64,000 nt of DNA from Rhynchonema sp. JSB1_4 (lineage: Eukaryota; Nematoda; Chromadorea; Monhysterida; Xyalidae): assembly GCA_030248065.1 (NCBI GenBank), contig JASAMV010006656.1:62001-126000 (forward strand). Reading direction: 5' to 3'. Positions within the stretch are counted from its first letter, which is position 1. Every line of letters starts with the position of its first letter. The position numbers and the translations under genes were made by a program. Below the pieces are notes generated by a model. That model made no database searches, was not told where the DNA came from, and saw only the letters and a list, made by a program, of their open reading frames with translations. This document shows, piece by piece, positions 12,525 through 24,297 of this stretch.

Positions 12525-13325
12525 GGGCACATTGCATTTGATTATTACACTCAAACACGGTACCTCTTTATGATTGTTTCCACGTTTGTTAGCTTCGCGG
12601 TCCCTCTGATATCTCTTTGTGGCTGGCGGCCAAAAACTGGAATGCAGTTACCGTCACGTTTACAAGTTGCACTTCTTGTGATTAACAAAACAGTCTCATA
12701 TGGCGCCGAAACAAGGACACGCAGCATTTATGCTTCCTTTCGGTTCCCGAGCTTGTTTTCACTTTAGTACCAGTTTTAGACATCACCGTTTGTTCTGAAT
12801 TTCAGATGTTTGTAGTTGCTCAAACCAACAGTCAGCCAGTTAGCACAGTGATTTATTGTTCATCACAACAGGTCTGGAATATCCAATTTTCTTGCGACTT
12901 TGCGTATTCTGTATATATCGGTCGATGGAACAGATTGTATTTATGTGCACATTCCGAAGTACACACGACAGACTTCTATTGAAGGCTATCTTGACCACGA
13001 GATAAACAGATGGTAGGAACATGAGAACATAAAATAAAAAATCACAACAGCAGCTAACAAATGTGACTGTTGAGTATTTCATGCGCGTAATTGAAAATTG
13101 ATATGTGGTCGGGTAATTTGTGATTGTATCACTGCTGCATTCAACCATGTACAGTATCCACATTCACAAAGCAAAGTGGCAATGACAATAATAGTTTTGA
13201 TGATAGTGTTACGTCAATAGCATGCTCACTGAACGCGCGCACGTGCGGAGTGTAAACTTAATACAGCCTTGCTTCACATCATGGAACTTGAATTGTGCAG
13301 TGAATAAATAATAAATAAACCTCGA
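12525..13325. other. intergenic, convergent 3' ends
   Basis: Between the stop of IVD (plus) and the stop of the SLC5 transporter (minus). Expected to hold two 3' UTRs. No exon or repeat recognised; open frames here are short and lack family features. Confidence 0.45.
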
Positions 13326-16300
13326 TCAGAAATAGAAAATGTAGAAGAATATCGTGATGGCCACGACCACGACAGCCTGTATGTTCCAGAAAAGTTTCCA
13401 GAACGGTTCTTCTTGCAACGATCGTTCCTTCTGCTCCTGTGCTTCGCGTTCCGCCTGCGTTTGTTGCGTTTGCGGCTGATTGAGACCCAGCGCCAGGTCT
13501 AACATTTTGCGCCAACCCGGTTTCTGTGCTGCTTGGGGTGGTTGATTTTGACCTGGAAAGGAAATCGCTGAAATCTGCCCCCTGTGCAATGCATCTCCGT
13601 GTAGTGACCAATATCGTGCGGTTTGTGCTCTTGCTCAAAAAATCGTAACCAATCAATAAACCTTACAGTTTGAAGTCGATTGCCAGTGGGCTGTATTTAT
13701 ACCTTGGTATCATGCACATGCCACAAAGTTCAGGTAGAAAACATCTCAATTTGCTTAGTAACAAACCAATTGGTTGAAGATTATCCACTTGATAGACTGT
13801 GTCCGTGCGTTGTTGGTTGGACTTTGTGTCAACACGCTTTTTGGCCGCTTCTGGCGCATGGCGGGTCCAAAAAGTCAGGCGTCGCAACTAAATTCGTGAA
13901 TGTCTGTTCGAAATTAGTGCTCAAATATTGTATCGCAAAATACGGCAAACAGGAATTGTCTGTGCCTCGCTGTGGCCTCATCGCAGTCGTTTGTCTTCAA
14001 TTTTGATACGGCTTTACTACACTGCCTACGACTGTGACTCACGTTGGACCAAGGCAAGACAAAACAACACTGTTTTGTTTGGACCGTATTTGGCAATGGA
14101 ACTGCAGGACCAATTTCGATCAGTGAAAAATCGTCTGCATCTGATAATCAGTGACACATCAGCCAGCCGGACCAACATGTTCGGGGTCATCGGGTTCGGT
14201 GATGAAGCTGACGACCAGTGTTACGACGACAACAATCAGGAAGAGCAGAATGCCAAAGTGCAGGAAGTGGACCTGGGGGCAGAAATTGTGCGTGTCGTTT
14301 TTTTGCAATTTGTGCCACAAATTGAACCGCACAAAGTACTACGTTACAGTCGATAATATCTATTCTTCAGTTTTCGATTTACACGTTCCGGCCTGATTTC
14401 ACAGACGCGTGGGGTGGTTCACCAGGACATCGGCAGAGCTCGCGAGAATGCACTAGGTGGCCTCTTATGGCCCCCAGGTGAAAATTCATGCATATTACTT
14501 GTCGATCTAAGTGCACTGGACGTGCTTTTCACAAGATGCTAGATCGCGAACGATACGATTTAGCCTTGTGGGCACGCACGCAAGCCGGTACCCCCGTCAA
14601 TAAAAATGCCTGCGAAGCTCCTTTACAAGAACCTACGGCCATAAGATCAGCCACACTGATGAATACAGCCCATTATTATAGTGCCAACGGTCACTTACAC
14701 CGGTGAGTAACAGTGGCCGCGTGTCGTCCTCTTCGCAGCTCGGGTTACCGAACGCGATCTCCAATATGAACCGGGTCATGCCGACCAGCAGACCCATCAT
14801 CAGACCCCAGAACGCTCCCTGAAATGGAAAGGGGGAATATTGCGGTTCTGACATGTATGAGGGGTCCATATTGTGCAAGTCCACTCTATGTATTGGTCGC
14901 ACAATGGCCATATAAGAATTCATCAAATCAATCCTGATTTTCACGTTCAGTCACTCTTAACCACTGTGCTATTTGTGATTCTTACAAAACATTTTCACCA
15001 GAAAATAATCTAGCAGATCAACCACGTTGCCGCAGGTCTGAAACCTTCTCTTTACTACATGCTTTGTGTGCGATCACGCAACGCAACGTCATTGCCCCGT
15101 CACTTTCCCTCTATACGATTCAGGAAAAAATTGACCAATTCTTATAAAGTCATTGTGCAACCAATACTCCTGGTAGCGACGTTGGGAAGGCGCATTTTTG
15201 GTCACCGAACTAAATGTTTCCTGTTTGGGTGACACAGGTCGGAGCATAGGGTGACACTGTGACACGGGTCTCACTATGAATAAGGTATAGACTCGTGAAC
15301 GAACGAAACAGTACCTTCTCGTTCACTCTCGGCACGAATATCGCGAGACAGTAGACGGCACAAACGGGCGGTGCGAGATAACTGGTGACGCTCTGAATAT
15401 AGTTGAACAGCTCCGAGTTGGGGAACGATCGAATCACCGGGATCCACAGGATGGAAACGATCACCAGGAACACGACGAACAATCTGCAATAAAAGGAAGC
15501 GAAATCTGTATCATTTGAAATTTCCTGTTTTGGCTCGGTTCTGTCACTTCGTTGCTGAATTGTGAATTTCCCGACATTTCTTGTGCAAAAGTCACCACTC
15601 AGACTTCCGGACCGATCCTTGATTATTTAGGATTTTTTGACGTGAACTTTGGAGCCTCTGCGCCCAGCCAAACTGTATTCCAAATGCCATACCTGCCAAC
15701 AATCAGTTTTTCGACATCGGTCGCCTTTGGTCGCAGCATCGGCCAAATGTCCATCGTGAATATTGTGCTGCTGCTGTTGAAGATTGAAGTGAGCGATGAC
15801 ATCAATGCACTCAACATGCACGCCAACATTAGACCACGCAGACCTGCGTGCAGCAATAGTGTTGCTTTATGAGATCAATAATACTGTAGGTACGTCTTTT
15901 TAAGGCCATCTGGTGCATTCGCACCGACGATGACCTGGTGCACCGCTCGTTTGAGAGAAACAGGTCGAAACCGGTGACATTATCTTTTGTTACGTTACTC
16001 ACTAAATGGGGTTGGGCCGAATTCATTATTTGAATCGGTATATCGCTGTTTCTGATTTAGACCTGTGTCCACTTGTGGGTGGTGCACCAGGTCATCGTCA
16101 GTCCGTGCGATTGATCAAGATTGGCATGGCATGTGACTAAATAATCATAGGGTGACTAACCAACAGGCATCAATTTGACCACCATCAGCGGGTAGGCCAC
16201 ATTTGTGCAACCACTCGCCTGACCACATGTTTCGAGGCAGCTCGATGGACTGTAGCACACGACCTCGTCTGGAAACATCAAGGTTTTGGAGTTTGTGGGA

Positions 16301-19300
16301 AATTTTTTTGGGAAAATTTGAGATCATGAAATTTAGCGATGACCGAGTATCGCATTTCGATCTCAGGAAAAGTCAAACCGACCGGTGAAAAGCACTCGCG
16401 CAATCATGCCGGGGAATACCAGCAGAAACAGGGGCAGGAATTTCAGCCAGGCCGCAAACACACAACCACCTTTGGCGTGCGAGTAATTCTTCGAAGCCAG
16501 TGCACGTTGGACAATCACCTCAATACAAGGTTTATGTAGTATTGTTGAAAGCTGAAACATCAGCCAGTCGGCTCGCATGCGCACTGGTTGACGGACGTTT
16601 TTAACAGCAATAGTTTGATGGTGTTTCCCCATCACGACATGAGAAACAAGACTGATTCGAAATATGCATTGCTGTGTTGCTTGGTGTCCTATTTATCATG
16701 TTAATGAGCCATACCCACAGTTTATCGACTTTAAAGTGATCCTCTTTGTCAATGATGGAGAAAATTTTCCAAAACGACATTTTTGGTTCTTACACTACTC
16801 TCGGTTGATCCGAATTACGACCACGGTATACCGAAAGTCCGCATGCCTCTAAAAAGAGGAGCCTTTATGTACCTGATCGGAGCACCAATACCAGACAGCA
16901 CTAATCGTCAGGCCAAATGTCATGCCCGTCCACGGCAGGTCAGCGTCCGTGGCACGCAGCAGGCTCATCGCGTCCTTTCGCGGGTACAAATTCTCTCTGC
17001 AAAAAACTGGACTTTTTTTGTCGTTATTTATTTTCATCAGCCCAACAGTGTACTCGTACAGTGTACCCACTTCAGTGACATGATAGTGGCATTGTCGGTC
17101 AAAATAATATGCACTACAAAGTGACATATGCAGGCAGGGATCGTTCAAAGATATTCGAGCGCATGTGCATACGAGAGATGGGTTAAAGAGGCCAACATGA
17201 AGGTACACCTTCGGCTTCAACACTTATGGCACGATCCCTCACAAAGGCCAACATTTTCATACCAACCTGCATTTCTCAGTCGTGTTTGCCAGTAGCTCCT
17301 GATCAACATTGGGCAAGGTGGTGAAATAACGTCTCTCCATCTCGTTATAACCACCGACTTGCACGAAACCTGAGTTTGAATCGTACATTTTTTAAAGTTA
17401 AGAATATTGTTTGTCGAAACGTAATCGACAGAAATGTCCAACATTATCAACTCACTGATTATCATCAAGATGAAGGCCCCAAACAGCATGATGACCACCT
17501 GGATAGCGTCCGTCCAGATGACAGCAGATAGGCCACCTGCATTCATGAACAATCGAATTGGCGTGCGGTGCCTAACACAATCACAGATTCAAAGATATCA
17601 TATGTTCACCGTTGTGGTATGACACTGGGTGCAATGTGTTCGCACTGATGATGGCCTGGTGCACCGCCCTCTGTCATGAGAAAGTAAAAGTATTGCATCG
17701 GGGGCCGCACATACATATGTACGTACTGTACCTTATCATTCTACAGTCTTGTCTGTTTGTGTGCTACGCTCTGCACAACTCAGTGCACAATGTAGAGTAG
17801 CTGCTGTCAGGGTTGGATTAAAAATTTTTTTTTATTATCGAACTTTTTTTTAACTTTTGTGAATTTTTCAAATTTTTTTTAAGATGTACTTTTTTTATTC
17901 CGGACCACAAAAATTTCGGTTCTCAATGTGAAAAATTGTCGAAATTTTTTGTAAGTATATTTGATTGCACTGGAGAATGTAGGAATAGTTGACACCGACC
18001 TGTGTTCACAAACGGGCAGTAGCGAGGTGATATTTTTTACGATGAGCCAGATAACGTGACAATTTGCGTTGGGGATAGTCTGTCCACCATATGTACCTAC
18101 ATATGTAGATTGTAGTATGAAAAGTGAAGGCGTGTCACGGGAAAGCTGCATAAATAATTGGCGCATTTTTTAAGCGAAGTTACATGAAAACAGCTGCATA
18201 ACTCGCGGTTTTCGAACGATAATTTTAGATTTCAAGCAGATTTGACTTTCTGGAAGAACTGAATGCGCACATAATGACGGCTGCTTAGGTTGTTTCGTAG
18301 AGCCACGGACCGTCTAACGTTGTAATGACATTGTACCGATGCGAAATACAAGCGCCGCAGGCGATTTTTTTGAGAAAAACGAGCAGAAACGTGCATAAAA
18401 ACATGCATTTCGCAACAAAAAAGAGGGAAAATAATAAAAAAAAGTTGTGAAATAATAAAAAAGTGAACTTACTTTTCTAATTTTTAAAAACCAGAGAAGT
18501 GGCGAACTTTTTTAACAAAAAAATTTTTTTATAACAAAAATTTTACTTTTTTTAACCCAACCCTGGCTGCTGTGAGTGAACTTATGAACAAAGCCCAACG
18601 GATTAATATAGGAAATCTAATCTGCAGATTTTCCATCACCAAACCTGCCACGGTGAACAGGCATGCGATCAACAAGAGCAGCGTGATCGACAAATAAACA
18701 TCGATCTGCAGTGATTTGTCGATAAATATGGTGCCCGCGAACAGATCAGCCGGAAAAAGACACACATTGAAAATTTTTTTATTAGGAACTTTTGTGAATT
18801 TGGCCTGACTTACCGAAATTTTCGTGAACACGTAGAGCAATAGGGCCAGAATGGACAGGTACATTTGAATCCGACGGCCACCGAAACGCAACTGCAGGTA
18901 TTCGGGCATCGTGTAAACCTGAAAAGTCAATATTCTATAATTTTTATTCTTTCGAAGGGTCACAAACTACAATCTCATGGTCTAAGTCGGGGCAGAAAGG
19001 TAAAAGCTCGGATCAGCAGGCAGATAAGCTGATGTGAACGGGTGTTTGTGCTTTCTCGCAGAACTTTCGGATGAAAATGGTTTTTGAAATATGTGAAACG
19101 TTCACGCACCCCCGAAGCCAAGTAGACCGGTACGAACAGCCAGCCCAGAGCGATCATTACGAAACCGGCCTGAAAGAGGATGGTCAATTCAACCTAGATA
19201 AAAAAATTTGAAAAATATGGCAAAGAAACAAATTTCAGCTCCGACATTGAGTTCAAATCCAGCGACCGCAATGCCTCCCGCAGCGCCCGACCCGGCCAGA

Positions 19301-20026
19301 CCCACAAAGTGACCGCTGCCGATGTTGCTCGCAAACAGCGATGCCCCCACCTGGAAACATTATTGAGTCACGTTCATGGGCATAAGCACGGGATTACTGG
19401 CCAAAGATAGGTTGGATGATGAATTCTACGCTCCGTTAGTGGGTACGTCCTGTGCCCATAACTGTGTGAAGTTTTGATTCTTGGTAGAAAACAGACGTGC
19501 TTATTCAGCAGAAAATGAAAACCGATTCAATCGAATGCACATTTTGGAGTTTTGCTATTGTTTTGTAATCAGTAACCGACTTGTGAGTCCGGCCTCACTT
19601 ACCAACAACCAGTGCATGCTTCGACTGGCCAAGAAGAAGCCACCGACAGTGCCACGGGTACTTTTCCATGAGGACTGAAATACATAGGTGACCAAGATTA
19701 TGTGGAAAAATTCTCACGGAAAATTAGTGCCGTGTGCGTACAAAGTTGTGCCGAGCTTTACTGCTGACGACACCCGTGATTTCCAGTGCACGGTTTCGTG
19801 GCAAGCAAAGAAGCTGCCTGGAACTTCACGTGTCTAACTTCACAGCACGCGCGGCACTAATATTCTGGCTTTTGGGCTGAATTCAACAAGCGCAACGGTC
19901 GGAAGTTAATAAAAACCGGTGACAAAACCAACTGACCCAAAGACCAACGCCCAAAACGATGATGAAATAAAGAACGATCACAACGAGATCCCACGCCGAA
20001 ATTGCGCCAACTTCGCCGGCGGCCAT
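13326..20026 (-). CDS. SLC5 sodium/glucose-type cotransporter
   Basis: Sodium-coupled solute symporter of the SGLT family in the plasma membrane. Sixteen exons (minus): 20026-19937, 19674-19603, 19350-19246, 19169-19110, 18918-18814, 18750-18645, 17536-17456, 17369-17267, 16996-16873, 16518-16383, 16268-16161, 15843-15693, 15483-15315, 14818-14699, 14272-14173, 13552-13326; 1857 nt, 618 residues, phases closing. Landmarks: [82 protein letters not shown], and a C-terminal helix [16 protein letters not shown] that is typical of SGLTs (14 helices). Substrate cannot be read off; glucose or inositol are likely. Exon 6 follows a CG instead of AG (see findings). Exon 15 can also read through to a TGA just after its donor. 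Confidence 0.93.
14410..14456 (-). repeat. dispersed intronic motif, diverged copy
   Basis: Reads GGTTCACCAGGACATCGGCA, a weaker match to the shared core GGTGCACCAGGTCATCGTCA. In the intron upstream of SLC5 exon 15. Confidence 0.4.
15904..15980 (+). repeat. dispersed intronic motif
   Basis: Best-preserved copy: GGCCATCTGGTGCATTCGCA, then CCGACGATGACCTGGTGCAC, then CGCTCG and a tail like GAAACAGGTCGAAACCGGTG. It lies 61 bp upstream of SLC5 exon 12. A second, inverted copy lies in the same intron at 16060-16111. Confidence 0.75.
16060..16111 (-). repeat. dispersed intronic motif, inverted partner
   Basis: GGTGCACCAGGTCATCGTCA followed by GTCCGTGCGA; opposite in direction to the copy at 15904 in the same 317-bp intron, so the transcript could pair. 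Confidence 0.7.
17625..17672 (+). repeat. dispersed intronic motif
   Basis: TTCGCACTGATGATGGCCTG then GTGCACCGCCCTCTG. 89 bp upstream of SLC5 exon 7. Confidence 0.65.
17818..18565. mobile_element. hAT-like MITE, CAGGGTTGG family, copy 1
   Basis: In the intron between SLC5 exons 6 and 7. Ends CAGGGTTGGATTAAAAA and AACCCAACCCTG are inverted repeats, flanked by a perfect 8-bp duplication GCTGCTGT (17810-17817 and 18566-18573). Length 748 bp, no open frame of note. A second copy in opposite orientation is at 25472-26244. Terminal CAGNG and 8-bp duplication are the marks of the hAT superfamily. Confidence 0.85.
18751..18813 (-). other. 63-bp putative intron with CG instead of AG at its 3' end
   Basis: Starts with a textbook donor (GTAAGT) and ends TCTTTTTCCG. 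Removing it joins FTKIS to [11 protein letters not shown] exactly as in other SGLTs; keeping it adds 21 residues in frame. See findings. Confidence 0.65.
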
Positions 20027-22260
20027 TTTCGGAATTTAGACCAAGGTTAAAAAGTTGTGTATTTTCTGAAACCAGATATGAATATTTCTCACAGCAAAAT
20101 TATGTAATAGAATGTCGAGATGCTATTGGTATAGCAACCAAAATCACATAGACAGAGTTCACATAACTGGTATACACTTGTTACTACGTGCATGGAAATA
20201 CCTGCGACCATTTGCAAGGTCAACTGACTGTCAGAATTGGCTTGCGGGTTTGGTCTGAGGAGTACGCAGGAGTACGCATCATCGCACGTGCTCAAATAAT
20301 CGCACACCAAAACAACGGTGCACGCTTTGACCATGCGCGATCGAGTGCGTCTTTGCTGCGAGCTGCGCCCTTTTTGGATATTTCCCGACCATCATGGAAT
20401 GGACAGGTATTTGATGAGATAAAAGTCACGTGATATTCACGTGATTTGCACAGACGCATGAGGTATAATTGTTTGGTTGTCAACTCGACCCATCAACTTT
20501 GGTCATGCAAGCAACCCTGGAGCGCGAGAAATATATTACAGTATACAAAATGGCATTATGAGTGAGCTGTAATAGTTTGATGACATTAATAATAGCCGTT
20601 GCACCGTCGTACCAACGAACAGCAGTCAGCAGGATTAGGGTGAAAATTGTGAGCAAGCAGATCCTGCCAAGTTGACACAACCGCTCGTCTTTATGTGAGA
20701 AACACAAACAAACACAAACTCTTATATTTTGTTGTCATTTTACGGCCGATCTGGCATCGAAAACGACAATAACACTTGTTTCTTGCGTGAAAATATGTAT
20801 GGTTTTTCCACAAGAGGCCTGTTGAGTGATAAATAAATGTTTAGATATATGTATTTTTTTAGTTTGTGCAAGTAACAATCAAATATATAGGCACAGGCAA
20901 CAAAAATATAAAATTATCCATTAAATCAACGCGACTTGTGTTGTAGTACACACCAGCAATCACCACAGCAAAAGCAGCGGATTTATTTTGGGGTTGGAAA
21001 AATAAAATAACCAGTTTTGCTGCTGTTGACAGCCAAGTCAGAATATTGTGGTGACTCAGGGCAAACTTTGTGTTGAACAAAAATACCTGAAATTATTGAA
21101 AAAAACACGCACGTGAAATTAGTTTCGTATAGCGTTCCGCGCTGCGTATCACTACCATGCGCTGCAAATAAAAACGTTTTTTGTCAATGAATTTTGCCGG
21201 AAGAGGCGGGCATGAGTTTCATGACAACAATGTTGCATGAATGCACACTCTGTCCTCGTTATAGTTACCACAATGGAATTTTGTTTACTTTCCGTTCCAT
21301 GTGAGTTGTTTACTTCGTTGAATGAACTGACGCTTGCGGTTACGTGATTATGTGAAGAAAGTAAATTTGACATCGGTCAGACTAGAACTCAAAACATAAA
21401 CACGCCACTTTTGCATAAAAAATATTTTTCGTGTCATTGCTTTTTGTGCAACAATTCATACTATCTCAGTACTGTAGCTAAAGTTCACTTGCGTCAAAAA
21501 ATGGTATTACGCACGGTAAACATGAGTCAGCCTCCACAATAATTTTTTCTTCATGAATAATGGCGATTGCCGGATAATAAAAATAAGGACCACAACCATT
21601 GTTATGTTTGGGTGCTTGCGCAACACAAAAAGAATAAATGAAAGAGTTATTGCTTGTATTATTAACGTTTACGCAACAGATCATGTCATGCTGTACATGT
21701 TGTACCAAAAAAATTATGGGATCTACGATTCAAACAAGCGACAAATATGTGCACGGTACCCGTAAGCGAGCCCACAATCTGGGCAACGTTCAGAAACAGA
21801 TATAGACAAATACTCGCAGCAAGCGATCGGTTACATAACACCTGGCGGCAAAACGCTCAAACCCACTCCACTCGTCTCCTGCTCCCCAGCCTTCTCCAGC
21901 ACTCGGCAGCGGTATCGTAAGTATGCAGCTCGTCCGTGAAGAGGAGAGAACATTCTGTTTTTTTAAATGCTTCGTATTGTCGTCAAGACTTATGTGGATG
22001 ACATCATACCATTTTTGCTTTTTGTAATTACATATCAAAGTCTAGTTTACCCACAATTCTATCCAAAAAGAAGGTGGGAGTCGCGCAATCGTTTCTCATT
22101 GATTCTGGGATTCATTCCATTATTTCATACAGAAACATTTATTTTGATTCTTTTGGTAAAAAGTCATAGGAAGCCGGTCATCAGGCCACGACGTGAATAA
22201 ACACAAAAACGAAATAACCAAACATAACAGTATTAATCTGGACAACAATCAGCAACAGCC
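20027..22260. other. 2.2-kb divergent intergenic region
   Basis: Lies between the start of the SLC5 gene (minus) and the start of the tetraspanin-like gene (plus), so it should contain both promoters. I see no coding exon, RNA gene or repeat. AT-rich in its middle part (20700-21100). Confidence 0.4.
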
Positions 22261-23369
22261 ATGATAAATTTGAAAAACGCGGACACACCCGATCGCGAGG
22301 CACAAAATATTCTGATTGTTATGTTGGCAATTATCAACATGCTCCTGACGGCTAGTATTTCTTAATAAAAAAATTAAAGAAAACGAATGATATCATGAAG
22401 CATTTTACTAGCATCAGGCATTTTTTCAGTTAACAGGAGTTGCTATGGTTGGACTGGCGGGCTATATAGTGCACATTACTGAAGGAGAAGAACAATCTCA
22501 TATGGTCTGGGTATATTTTGGTGACCATATTCTTCAGAGTATCATTATTTTCCAAATAGCCAAAAATTACAGAATTATTTTTGGAATGATGATCAATGAA
22601 GTTCTTTGTCGCAATTTTCAGGCAATGTACGGTGCGATGGCTGTCGGAATGCTTCTGTGCGTGATGGGCCTGTGCGGTTGCGTTGCCGCTTGTCAAGAAA
22701 GTGCATCACTTCTATGCATGGTGTGTGGTGAGCTTTAAGATAAAGATTTTTTTTATAAAATATGAAATAAAAAGGACTTGCTTCGGTTATTGAATCGAGT
22801 TGCTGTTAGGATGTTTCAACCCTTCGTGCATCAGGTCACCGTCAGTTAGAGTGCATCACTGCCGCTCCAAAGCAATAGACCCAGAGTCCAAGGTGTTTCA
22901 GGCACAGTACAAACAAAAAACCTTTGTTCCCCGCTTCAGTTAGCGTGTTTCATTTTAACTATGATGGTGGGCACGTCGGCGCTTTCGGGCGTTTTACTTC
23001 ACAATGCCAACCCTGACGCATTAAGCAACAAGAAACACAAAATGGTTGGTTTCCAGGAGCTAAAATTTTTGTTGGAAGTTTGCTTTTGGTTGAGAACGAG
23101 TCAACCGCATGAAAAATGCGTCCAATTAAAATTACACACAGGATTCCACATACCGCGAATACACGCTGGTGCTCGGCCTGATCGCCCTGGGCGTATCAAT
23201 AGTGCAGGTCAGAGAATTTGGCAAATTGAACAAAAAATTGACACATTGCGACCAAAGTTTTTTTTAATTTTGTACCTGTAAATTTCAGTTCTTCACATTG
23301 GGTATCACGTGCTGTCTCTACAGTGGCGTAGAAGAGGAAGATGTCGGTAACTACGATGATGATCAGTGA
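22261..23369 (+). CDS. tetraspanin-like four-helix membrane protein with a minimal large loop
   Basis: Exons 22261-22354, 22437-22510, 22622-22720, 22940-23044, 23142-23207, 23289-23369; 519 nt, 172 residues, phases closing at TGA. Helix 1 is NILIVMLAIINMLLTA plus VAMVGLAGYIV; a short loop (ITEGEEQSHMVW); helix 2 GAMAVGMLLCVMGLCGCVAA, ending in the charged CQES turn seen in tetraspanins; helix 3 LACFILTMMVGTSALSGVLL; helix 4 YTLVLGLIALGVSIVQFFTL followed by ITCC and an acidic tail. The stretch between helices 3 and 4 is only about 25 residues and has no cysteine, whereas tetraspanins normally carry a 70-130-residue loop with CCG. It may be a tetraspanin derivative or a separate four-helix family. 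The exon 1-2 junction (A|GA) puts Arg in helix 1 and is the least certain point. Confidence 0.68.
22825..22850 (-). repeat. dispersed intronic motif, short copy
   Basis: CGTGCATCAGGTCACCGTCA, a diverged copy of the shared core, about 90 bp upstream of exon 4 of the tetraspanin-like gene. Confidence 0.45.
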
Positions 23370-24297
23370 TGTTTCAAAACGAGGCGTGAATAAAAAAATG
23401 ACAAATATAATGAAAAATGCTCAGTGCAGAAATTATCGTGTTTTTATAGTTTGGGCAGATTAGCGTTTTTGCTCCGGTTGAAGTTGTACCTAATATTATA
23501 TGTACATACACAGTCGATAATGGCCGTCATAATGCTGTATTGGTGACCAAAATTTGGACAATATACTTTGAATTACTATTAGTGTTATTACAGCTACCTA
23601 GTGTGTGTGAGTGACTTTCTGCCATAACCATACATGGGCAGCCACAATGACGTAGAAACTTTATTCAACTTCTTTTTCATGCCGCAAACAGTGACGACCC
23701 AATGTTCATTTTCAAGCCTTGTATTGTCCGAAGGTTCGCAACGGAGAGTCCTTATGTTTCGGATAAAAATTTGTGAGAACGTAGAATTCTTTTTACTGTG
23801 CTCAGCTATTCTGGATTTAGCTGATTGCGACGAAACCAACGGAGAAAATACATTGAAGAAGCTGTGACACCACATACTTATAAGGGAAAATACGGTACGC
23901 GCAACTGAAATAATTTCACAAAATATAATAATTGACATTCATGAAATATCACGTCAAATAAACGCACCCAGTTGCCATTCTCGTTGTTATAATCCACCCG
24001 TGCACCACAGTTCTAATCGAGTTCGCGAAGAAGAACGAGTTCGGATAACGCGTTCCAAGTGAGTTCGCGTACTTGACGAGAACGAACAATGGAAGTCATG
24101 TCAAAATGTTTTTATATAAATGCGTGTAACATCAGCCAGTTGGCCATGGCTATGGTGCACGTGACGTGTACAGTGCACCAGACGTCGTTCTTCTCAACTA
24201 CGCTCGCTCGATTAGAAGGGAGTGCTGAATGCGGTATTGATCGCCAAACCGACTGATTTAAGCATGATCCGCTTTATCAATCAATCAATTTAACGAA
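23370..24297. other. intergenic, convergent 3' ends
   Basis: Between the stops of the tetraspanin-like gene and the DEG/ENaC gene. AATAAAAAAATGAC at 23388 could serve polyadenylation on the plus strand. No exon found. A weak copy of the dispersed motif may lie near 24153-24193. Confidence 0.4.
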
